In this document: in pieces, positions 23,909 to 30,759 of the stretch
How the letters are laid out: the number at the start of each line of letters is the position of its first letter
How positions within the stretch are numbered: position 1 is the first letter of the stretch
Assembly: GCA_036946415.1 (NCBI GenBank)
Contig: JAQIJD010000005.1
Coordinates: 62,001 to 126,000 of the forward strand
Direction: 5' to 3'
Source: Sphingomonas_Q fennica_A
GTDB lineage: Bacteria; Pseudomonadota; Alphaproteobacteria; Sphingomonadales; Sphingomonadaceae
Length of the DNA stretch: 64,000 bases
The notes under the pieces: generated by a model
What the model was told of the DNA's origin: nothing
Databases searched by the model: none
The model's input: the letters and a program-made list of their open reading frames with translations, nothing else
Translations under genes and position numbers: made by a program

Positions 23909-23974
23909 TTAGAAGCGGAACTCGATCTCGATCGTGATCCACTTTGTCACCAACCGAACGATGATCGCCAACAT
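23909..23974 (-). CDS. 21-residue hydrophobic peptide
   Basis: A very short frame starting MLAIIVRLVTKW and ending in EFRF, with a strong ribosome binding site (GAAGGAGAAAGCC) directly before the ATG. The ribosome binding site is better than that of many genes here. The peptide would be a short amphipathic or membrane segment, of the type seen in small toxins or phage regulators. No homolog is recognised. Confidence 0.4.
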   Translation of the reverse strand: MLAIIVRLVTKWITIEIEFRF

Positions 23975-24029
23975 GGCTTTCTCCTTCGGTTTGTCAGTCG
24001 GGCTGGTTCCCCGCTGACAAGAGATATAT

Positions 24030-24075
24030 AGGCTGAGCCGACATTCCGTGCAAGCGGTAAATGTTGGTTCAGCCT
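24030..24075. repeat. Inverted repeat upstream of the HNH/terminase operon
   Basis: aggctgagccgacatt (24030-24045) and aatgttggttcagcct (24060-24075) are inverted repeats matching at 14 of 16 positions, with a 14-base spacer, in an AT-rich tract between divergent genes. Likely an operator or promoter element at the start of the late operon. Confidence 0.6.
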
Positions 24076-24095
24076 ATTTTTTATAGGTGGGTCGC

Positions 24096-24374
24096 ATGGT
24101 CGAACGCCTCCGCGGCCGGGCTGGCCAGCGCCAGCGCCAGCACCGCATGAACCGCACCAATGGCCTATGCGAGATGTGCGCCGAGGAAGGCCGCACCCGC
24201 CTCGCAACGGTGGTCGATCACATTCAGCCCCTCGCGCTCGGCGGCAGCGACGAGGACAGCAACACTCGCAACCTGTGCGACGCGCATCATGCCGAGGTGA
24301 CGGCGCAGCAGTTCGGCCATGCCAAGCCCGGCACGGTGGCGACCGACATCGAGGGCTGGCCCGTCAAAGGTTGA
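24096..24374 (+). CDS. HNH endonuclease
   Basis: 92 residues with CEMCAEEGR, VVDHIQPLALGGSDEDSNTR and NLCDAHHAEVTA, the metal-binding and catalytic elements of phage HNH nucleases. HNH proteins directly upstream of terminase genes commonly assist cos cleavage in HK97-like packaging. A GTG nine bases upstream is an alternative start. Confidence 0.9.
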   Translation: MVERLRGRAGQRQRQHRMNRTNGLCEMCAEEGRTRLATVVDHIQPLALGGSDEDSNTRNLCDAHHAEVTAQQFGHAKPGTVATDIEGWPVKG

Positions 24375-24514
24375 TGGGGTGTAGTGGTCGGCTGGCACAC
24401 CGCCTGTGGCGCGAAAGCCACACCCCACCCCCCCCCTCAAAAGTTTCGCGTCCGTCCCTTCTGGACACCGGACGGCTCGCAAACGCGCGCATTCACCGTT
24501 CAAACTTCGGGGGT

Positions 24515-24898
24515 ATGATGCCGGCCCATCGTCTTCCGAGCGCCAAGGCGAAGGTGACTGGCGCTGCGGCGCGCAGCCCAGGGCGTCACGCTGGTCGAGC
24601 CGACCCCAAGGTGGACGGCATTGGTGGCGCGCCGACCCACCTTCCGCTTCATGCCAAGCGGGCATGGGAGCGATTTCGCCGGGAACTGCCGTGGCTGGTG
24701 GCGTCGGATGCAGCCCTTCTGGAGGTCGCGTCGATGGTCCGCGGAGAACTGCTGGCCGGCCTCCCCATCGGCGTGACCAAGCTCAGCATGTATCAGGCTG
24801 TGCTTGGAAAGCTGGGCGCATCTCCGACCGATCGCAGCAAGGTGATGGCGCCGGATGACGACGAACCGGAAGAGGACGAGTTCTTCGGCACCTGCTGA
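24515..24898 (+). CDS. terS: Terminase small subunit (P27 family)
   Basis: 127 residues. APTHLPLHAKRAWERFRREL then ASDAALLEVASMVRGEL matches the P27-type small terminase helices. It recognises the packaging site and hands DNA to the large subunit. The ATG at 24515 (or the adjacent ATG three bases on) follows GGGGG. An open frame continues upstream but is poorly conserved and Pro-rich. It overlaps the large-subunit gene by 44 bases, in another frame. Confidence 0.82.
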   Translation: MMPAHRLPSAKAKVTGAAARSPGRHAGRADPKVDGIGGAPTHLPLHAKRAWERFRRELPWLVASDAALLEVASMVRGELLAGLPIGVTKLSMYQAVLGKLGASPTDRSKVMAPDDDEPEEDEFFGTC

Positions 24899-26729
24899 GG
24901 CGCCAGCCGATCGCGTCGGGGGTTATGCGCGGGACGTGCTGTCCGGCGCAATCGTCGCGGGGCCGCACGTTCGCAATGCCTGCCGCCGGCACCTTGACGA
25001 TCTGGAACGCGCCCACGAACGCGGCCTGCGTTTCGATCCGGCGGTGGCGAACCGGGCGATCGGGTTCTTTGAGAAGAAGCTGCGGCTGAGCGAAGGGCAG
25101 TTCGAGGGCCGGCCGTTCCTGTTGGCGCCCAGCCAGGCCTTCAAGGTCGGGTCGCTGTTCGGCTGGCTGCGCGAGGACGGCACCCGTCGCTTCCGCCGGG
25201 CCTATATCGAGGAAGGCAAGGGCAACGGGAAGTCGCCGCTGGTGGGCGGCATCGGCCTCTATGGGCTGACGGCGGACGGCGAGGCTGGCGCCCAGATATA
25301 CGCGGCGGCGGCGCGAAAGGAGCAGGCGGGCATCCTGTTTCAGGATGCCGTGAAGATGGTCCGGCAGTCGCCCGATCTGGCGAAGCGGGTTTCGTTCAGC
25401 GGCGGCCCCGGTCGCGAATACAACATGGCGTTCCTCGCGCGGCAGTCGTTCTTCCGGCCGATCAGCCGCGAGGCGGGCAAGACGGGATCGGGGCCGCGCC
25501 CGCACTTCGCGCTCTGCGATGAGGTGCATGAGCATCCCGATCGGCTCATCATGGAAATGCTGGAGCGCGGGTTCAAGTTCAGGCGCCAGCCGTTGCTGGC
25601 GATGATTACGAACAGCGGGTCCAGCCGCAATTCGATCTGCTGGGAAGAGCATGAACATGCCGTCCGGGTGGCGGCCGGCAACCGCGACGCGAAGGATGAC
25701 GACGCCCACTACCTCGGCGAGGTCATAGACGACACGACCTTCTCCTACGTCTGCGGCCTCGATCCCGGCGACGATCCGCTGAACGATCCGTCGTGCTGGC
25801 CGAAGGCCAACCCGCTCCTCGGGGTGACGATCACCGAGGAATATCTGGCGGACGTGGTGAAGCAGGCCCGCGACATGCCGGGCAAGCTGAACGGCATCCT
25901 GCGGCTGCACTTCTGCGTCTGGACTGATGCCGAGACGGCATGGATGACGCGGGCAACGCTGGAGCCGGCGCTGGCGGATTTCGATCCGACAATTCACCGC
26001 GGGAAGACGATCGCGCTCGGCGTTGACCTGTCGCAGCTTCAGGACTTGTCCGCGCTGGCGGCGGCGGTGCAGACGGGGGTGGTCGAGGGCGGCGAACATG
26101 CCGGCAAGCCGACCTATGACGCATGGGTCGAGGCATGGACGCCGGGGGATACGGTGGCGGCGCGCGCGCTGCGCGACAAGCAGCCGTATCCGGAGTGGAT
26201 CAAGGCCGGGCACCTTCAGGCGCCGAAGGGCAGCATCATCAATTACCGCTTCATCGCGGCCTCGATCGCCCGGCACGCCGCGGAGTTCGACGTGCTGGCG
26301 CTGGGCTACGACCGCTACGCATACCGGGCGAACCTCGAACCTGAGCTGATCGACCTGGGCCTTGCGATCGAGCAGGTCGAGCATCCGCAGGGCGGCAAGA
26401 AGAAGGGCAAGCCCACCGCGGCGATGGTCGAGGCGGCGAAGAAGGCGAAGAAGGAAGCCGAGGGGCTGTGGATGCCGGCCTCGGTCAAGATGGTCGAGAC
26501 CCTGCTGCTGGAGCGGCGGCTGCGGCTGCGGCGCAACCCGGTGCTGATCTCGGCAATGATGTCCGCCGTCACGGATGACGATCCGTGGGGCAATTACTGG
26601 CTCGCCAAGGAGCGGGCCGTGAACAAAATCGACGCCGCCATTGCCCTCTGCATGGCGATCGGCGTCATCACCGGGGCGCCGCCGAAGCGCGTCTCCGTCT
26701 ACGAAACGCGCGGCATCCGCCGGATCTGA
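24855..26729 (+). CDS. terL: Terminase large subunit
   Basis: 624 residues. ATPase domain with Walker A in EEGKGNGKSPL (about 115-125) and Walker B/catalytic Glu in FALCDEVHEH (about 218). The C-terminal nuclease domain has IALGVDLSQLQDLSALAAAV and a metal-site Asp in VNKIDAAIALCMA. This is the HK97-like/YmfN type. It drives DNA into proheads. Full length for the family. Confidence 0.95.
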   Translation: MTTNRKRTSSSAPAEAPADRVGGYARDVLSGAIVAGPHVRNACRRHLDDLERAHERGLRFDPAVANRAIGFFEKKLRLSEGQFEGRPFLLAPSQAFKVGSLFGWLREDGTRRFRRAYIEEGKGNGKSPLVGGIGLYGLTADGEAGAQIYAAAARKEQAGILFQDAVKMVRQSPDLAKRVSFSGGPGREYNMAFLARQSFFRPISREAGKTGSGPRPHFALCDEVHEHPDRLIMEMLERGFKFRRQPLLAMITNSGSSRNSICWEEHEHAVRVAAGNRDAKDDDAHYLGEVIDDTTFSYVCGLDPGDDPLNDPSCWPKANPLLGVTITEEYLADVVKQARDMPGKLNGILRLHFCVWTDAETAWMTRATLEPALADFDPTIHRGKTIALGVDLSQLQDLSALAAAVQTGVVEGGEHAGKPTYDAWVEAWTPGDTVAARALRDKQPYPEWIKAGHLQAPKGSIINYRFIAASIARHAAEFDVLALGYDRYAYRANLEPELIDLGLAIEQVEHPQGGKKKGKPTAAMVEAAKKAKKEAEGLWMPASVKMVETLLLERRLRLRRNPVLISAMMSAVTDDDPWGNYWLAKERAVNKIDAAIALCMAIGVITGAPPKRVSVYETRGIRRI

Positions 26730-26738
26730 GGAGGCCGC

Positions 26739-28049
26739 ATGGCTTTCACCTCGCCCGATCAGTATCGCGCGGCGGCCGGCGGCCGGCGATCCCTTTCGCC
26801 GGCGCGCGCCGCGAGCGCCGGGCGGCCCGATCTGGCCGGGCCGATCGTCGCCTACAACGCCTACGACCTGAACGACCCCGGCCTGCTGGAGATGATGCGG
26901 GGGATGGGCGGCCGGACGGGCGTCGCCGGGATCGCCGTCAACGAGCGGATGGCGCTGCGCAACAGCACCTTCTTCCGGGCGATCTCGCTCATCTCGGGAT
27001 CGATGGGGATGCTCCCCTGTCACCTGATGCGGCGCCAAGCGGACGAGAGGATCGAGAAGGCGCGGGATCACCCCCTCTTCAACGTCCTCCACCGCAAGCC
27101 GAACGATTTCCAGACGGCCAGCCAGTTCAAGAGCTTCATGCAGACGGCGGCGCTGCTCGACGGCAACGCCTATGCGCTGATCGTCCGGTCCCGCGGGGCC
27201 ATTCGCCAGCTGATCCCGCTTCCGCGCCGCAAGGTGAAGCCGGTCCTGTCGGACACGTTCGACTTGTCGTTCCGATACGAGCGCGCGAAAGGCGGCCCGA
27301 TCACGCTGAAGAAGGAGGACGTGTTCCACTTCCGCGCGCCGGTATCGCTCGACGGCCTGACGGGCGTCTCGCTGCTGGATGTGGCAGCCGACACGCTCGG
27401 CGTATCGTTCCGCGCGCTTCAGGCGGTGGGGCGCCTTCTCGATCGCGGCACGATGGCCCGAGGCGCCTTGGAGGCGCCGGGCGTGCTGGGCGATGTCGCC
27501 TATGCCCGCCTCCGGGCGAGCCTGCGGGAGGATTTCGCCGGGGCCAACGCGGATGAGGATTTCCTGATCCTTGAAGAAGGGCTGAAGGCGAGCGTGCTGT
27601 CCGGCTCCGCCCGCGATAATCAGCTGGCCGAGTTGCGCAAGCAGGAGGCGGAGGAGGTCTCTCGCTTTACCGGCGCACCGCGGCCCCTGCTGATGTTCGA
27701 TGAGACGGCGTGGGGCAGCGGCATCCAGCAGCTCGGCCTGTTCTTCGTCACCTACTGCCTGCTGCAATGGTTCGTGATCTGGGAGGAGGCGGTCTGGTTC
27801 TGTCTGCTGACCCCGACCGAGCAGGAAACGATGTATGCCAAGTTCAACGACGGCGCGCTGCTGCGCGGGTCGCTGAAGGAGCAGGCTGAGTTCCTGAAGG
27901 CCGCCCTCGGGCCGAACGTTGGCTTCCTTACCCCGAACGAGGCGCGCGAACACATGGACCGCAATCCGCACCCGGATGGCGACGAGCTGCCTCGCGCCGG
28001 CACGACCGCCGCCACCATCGCCAAAGAGGAAACCGCCGATGCGGAATAA
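26739..28049 (+). CDS. Phage portal protein (HK97 family)
   Basis: 436 residues. Conserved features include AVNERMALRNSTFFRAISLI, HPLFNVLHRKPNDFQTASQF, LDGNAYALIVR and VSRFTGAPRPLL, typical of HK97-type portals. The portal forms the dodecameric ring at one capsid vertex through which DNA enters. GAGGAGG precedes the ATG. It follows terL and precedes the protease, the standard order. Confidence 0.95.
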   Translation: MAFTSPDQYRAAAGGRRSLSPARAASAGRPDLAGPIVAYNAYDLNDPGLLEMMRGMGGRTGVAGIAVNERMALRNSTFFRAISLISGSMGMLPCHLMRRQADERIEKARDHPLFNVLHRKPNDFQTASQFKSFMQTAALLDGNAYALIVRSRGAIRQLIPLPRRKVKPVLSDTFDLSFRYERAKGGPITLKKEDVFHFRAPVSLDGLTGVSLLDVAADTLGVSFRALQAVGRLLDRGTMARGALEAPGVLGDVAYARLRASLREDFAGANADEDFLILEEGLKASVLSGSARDNQLAELRKQEAEEVSRFTGAPRPLLMFDETAWGSGIQQLGLFFVTYCLLQWFVIWEEAVWFCLLTPTEQETMYAKFNDGALLRGSLKEQAEFLKAALGPNVGFLTPNEAREHMDRNPHPDGDELPRAGTTAATIAKEETADAE

Positions 28050-28896
28050 GGGCCTGATCGCCGTCACCGCCGCGCGCCCGCCCGAGATCGCGGGCGTCAC
28101 CGGCGGCGCCGGCTGGCAGTTCGAAACGCAGGCGCTGGCGGACGACTGGCGCAAGTTCGAGGTGACGGCGCTCGCCTCCGATCAGCCGACGATCTCGATC
28201 TTCGACCGGATCGGCGACGACGGCGAGGGCGGCGGCGTGACGGTGAAGCGAATCGCCGCGGCGCTGCGCGCGATCGGGGACAAGCCTTTCACGGCCGAGA
28301 TCAACTCGCCGGGCGGCAACTATTTCGAGGGCGTCGCCATCTACAACCTGTTCCGGCGCCACCCCCAGCCGGTCAACGTTCAGATCCTCGGCATCGCCGC
28401 CTCGGCCGCTTCAGTCATCGCCATGGCCGGCGATACCATCTCGATCGCGCACAATGCCGAGATCATGATCCACGAGGCGCAGGGCGTCTTCATCGGCACG
28501 AAATCGGAGATGGCCGAGGCCGTCACCGTCCTCCAGCATATCGATGACGCGATCACCGCCACCTACGCCGCCCGCTCGGGCCGCCCGGCGGCGGAGTTCG
28601 CCGCCATGATGGCCGGCAAGGATGTCTATTTCCGCGGCCAGGAGGCGATCGACGCCGGGCTGGCCGACCAGCTGATGGAGCGCGAGGCGGCGATGCCGGT
28701 CTATGCCTCCGCCGATGAGTTTCCGAGCGACAAGGCGTCGCTCGACCGATTTCTCGCGAAACAGAACATGCCGCGCAGCGCGCGCCGTGACCTGTTCCGC
28801 GCGATGGGCACGCCGAACGCTGCCACCCCTGCCACGCCGCGCGCTGGCGATGAACCGGAGGCGGTCGCTCGCCTCCTTCAGGCCATGCAGGCCTAA
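28039..28896 (+). CDS. ClpP-like prohead maturation protease
   Basis: 285 residues with a ClpP/S14 fold: EINSPGGNYFEGVAIYNLFR, nucleophile Ser in GIAASAASVIAMAG and His in MIHEAQGVFIG. Such proteases cleave scaffold and capsid N-termini during head maturation. The gene overlaps the portal gene by 11 bases and ends 20 bases before the capsid gene. Confidence 0.93.
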   Translation: MRNKGLIAVTAARPPEIAGVTGGAGWQFETQALADDWRKFEVTALASDQPTISIFDRIGDDGEGGGVTVKRIAAALRAIGDKPFTAEINSPGGNYFEGVAIYNLFRRHPQPVNVQILGIAASAASVIAMAGDTISIAHNAEIMIHEAQGVFIGTKSEMAEAVTVLQHIDDAITATYAARSGRPAAEFAAMMAGKDVYFRGQEAIDAGLADQLMEREAAMPVYASADEFPSDKASLDRFLAKQNMPRSARRDLFRAMGTPNAATPATPRAGDEPEAVARLLQAMQA

Positions 28897-28916
28897 CCCC
28901 ACCGAAGGAAACACCC

Positions 28917-30179
28917 ATGTTCATGACGAACACCGTGCGGACCGCGGGTCCGCGCGCTCGGGGTCTCATCGCCGTGCGCGCCGAGGCTCCCGCCAACGTC
29001 GAGGCCCTCGCTCGCGGCTTTGAGGCGTTCAAGGAGACGCACACCCGGCAGATCGATGAGATCAAGAAGGGCATCGAGGATGTCGTCACCGCCGACAAGC
29101 TCGAGGCGATCAACAACGCGCTGACCGAGCTTCAGGCGGCCGTCGATGACCAGGCCAAAATCCAGGCCGCCGCCAAGCTCGGCGACGGAGCGGTGATCGG
29201 CGACATCAAGCTCGATCCCGAATACACCGCGGCGTTCAAGGCGCATATGCGCAAGGGCGACCGCGCACCGGCCGATGTCCAGGCGGCGATGCAGAAGGGC
29301 ACCGACGCGGACGGCGGCTATCTGGCGCCGATCGAATGGGACCGCACCATCGGCGAGAAGCTGAAGCGGATCAGCCCGATGCGCCGGGAGTCGCGGGTCA
29401 TCACGATCAGCGTCGCGGGCTTCAAGAAGTATTTCTCGGACCGCAACGTCGGATCAGGCTGGGTGGGTGAGACGGCGAACCGTCCCGCCACCACCACGCC
29501 CCAGATCGGCGTCCTCGATTTCACCCCCGGCGAGCTTTATGCGAACCCCGCGATCAGCCAGCAGCTCCTGGACGATGCCGCGGTGGACCTCGAACAGTGG
29601 CTCGGCTCCGAGGTCGATACCGAGTTCGCCCGGCAGGAGGGCATCGCCTTCACCGGCGGCGATGGCGTCAACAAGCCCTACGGCGTGCTGACCTACGTCG
29701 CCGGCGCTGCCAACGCCGCCCGCCACCCCTACGGCGCTATCAAGGCGCTGCCCTCGGGCGCGGCGGCGGCGTTCACGGGCGACGGCCTGCTGGACGCGAT
29801 GTATGACCTCCCGACCGAGTTCGCCGCCAACGCCAAGTGGCACATGAACCGGCTGACGATGGGCGCCGCGCGCAAGCTCAAGGACGGCCAGAACAACTAC
29901 CTCTGGCAGCCCAGCTACGCCTCCGGTCAGCCGCAGACGCTGGCCGGTGCGCCGATCGTGGAGCATCCCGACTTCCCGCTCGTCGCGGCAGGCAACATCG
30001 CGGCGCTCTTCGGCGACATGGAGGCCACCTATCTGGTGGTCGATCGCATCGGCATCCGCGTGCTGCGCGACCCCTTCACCAACAAGCCGTTCGTGCACTT
30101 CTATACGACCAAGCGCGTCGGTGGCGGCGTCCACAATCCGGAGCCGATGCGCGCCGTGAAGGTCGGCACCGCGGTCTAA
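28917..30179 (+). CDS. Major capsid protein (HK97 fold)
   Basis: 420 residues. The N-terminal part (about 1-100) is a helical delta/scaffold domain (KETHTRQIDEIKKGIEDVVT). The mature domain follows, with KGTDADGGYLAPIEWDRTIG, RRESRVITISVAGFKKYFSD and a C-terminal LRDPFTNKPFVHFYTTKRVG. The scaffold is probably cut off by the adjacent protease. An AAGGAAA ribosome binding site and a strong terminator downstream (30198) suggest high, separately ended expression. Confidence 0.95.
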   Translation: MFMTNTVRTAGPRARGLIAVRAEAPANVEALARGFEAFKETHTRQIDEIKKGIEDVVTADKLEAINNALTELQAAVDDQAKIQAAAKLGDGAVIGDIKLDPEYTAAFKAHMRKGDRAPADVQAAMQKGTDADGGYLAPIEWDRTIGEKLKRISPMRRESRVITISVAGFKKYFSDRNVGSGWVGETANRPATTTPQIGVLDFTPGELYANPAISQQLLDDAAVDLEQWLGSEVDTEFARQEGIAFTGGDGVNKPYGVLTYVAGAANAARHPYGAIKALPSGAAAAFTGDGLLDAMYDLPTEFAANAKWHMNRLTMGAARKLKDGQNNYLWQPSYASGQPQTLAGAPIVEHPDFPLVAAGNIAALFGDMEATYLVVDRIGIRVLRDPFTNKPFVHFYTTKRVGGGVHNPEPMRAVKVGTAV

Positions 30180-30197
30180 CCCACCCCCCGACCTGCT

Positions 30198-30226
30198 GGG
30201 CCGGCCTCGTGCCGGCCCGGCTCTTT
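30198..30226 (+). terminator. Intrinsic terminator after the capsid gene
   Basis: An 8-bp perfect stem GGGCCGGC/GCCGGCCC (30198-30205, 30211-30218) with a 5-base loop, followed by ggctcttt. It would attenuate transcription into the downstream late genes. Confidence 0.65.
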
Positions 30227-30271
30227 CGACCGCCGCCGTCGCGACGGTCCAGCGAGCCAAGGAGACACGAC

Positions 30272-30691
30272 ATGGGCGAACTGACTGCGCTGCTGGACGG
30301 CAGCATCGATGACGTGAAGGCCGGCCTCGCCGGCAAGAGCCATGTGGACCTGCTGGCGCTCCAGAAGGCCGAGCAGGGCGGCAAGACCCGCAAGGGCGTG
30401 CTGGAGGCGCTGGACACGGCGATCAGCACGGCGCTGGCGGACGAGCAGGCCCGCAATGCCGCCACGTCCGGCGCGGCCGATACGTCCGGCCAGGCGAACA
30501 TCGCACCGGCGGAAGAGATCGATACCTCGGGCGCGCCGCAGCAGATCGTGCCCGATGTCGATCTGTCCCACCCGGCCGTCGATAACGATCCCCGCGCCGG
30601 CACGACGGTCGATCAGAACCGGATCGACTTCAACGACCCCTCGATCGACGGCCGCGATGCGGTCGAGCAGCAGCTGGCCAAGCAGGCCTGA
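30272..30691 (+). CDS. Hypothetical virion-region protein (139 aa)
   Basis: An N-terminal helical segment (LDGSIDDVKAGLAGKSHVDL, LLALQKAEQGGKTRKGVLEA) is followed by an acidic low-complexity tail (DTSGQANIAPAEEIDTSG). AAGGAGA precedes the ATG. It lies directly behind the capsid gene and may be a head-associated protein. The N-terminal region resembles short Rho-N-like helical domains, but I am not sure of that. Confidence 0.65.
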   Translation: MGELTALLDGSIDDVKAGLAGKSHVDLLALQKAEQGGKTRKGVLEALDTAISTALADEQARNAATSGAADTSGQANIAPAEEIDTSGAPQQIVPDVDLSHPAVDNDPRAGTTVDQNRIDFNDPSIDGRDAVEQQLAKQA

Positions 30692-30699
30692 ACGGGTTC

Positions 30700-30728
30700 G
30701 GGGCCGGCTTCACCCCTTGTCCGGCCCC
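30700..30728 (+). terminator. Stem-loop between head genes
   Basis: An 8-bp perfect stem GGGGCCGG/CCGGCCCC (30700-30707, 30721-30728) with a 13-base loop. No T-run follows, so it may be a processing or pausing hairpin and not a terminator. Confidence 0.4.
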
Positions 30729-30759
30729 GGACAACCACTCCCCGCGAATGAGGTGAGCG

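Noticed and set aside
24783..28154. Long open frame (over 1100 codons) antisense to terminase and portal genes
   Set aside because: It is the shadow of high-GC coding on the plus strand: composition is His/Arg/Gln-rich, with no recognisable domains, and the plus-strand proteins are full-length known families. The same applies to 38164-41502 (antisense to the tape measure) and 56330-59761 (antisense to the efflux operon).
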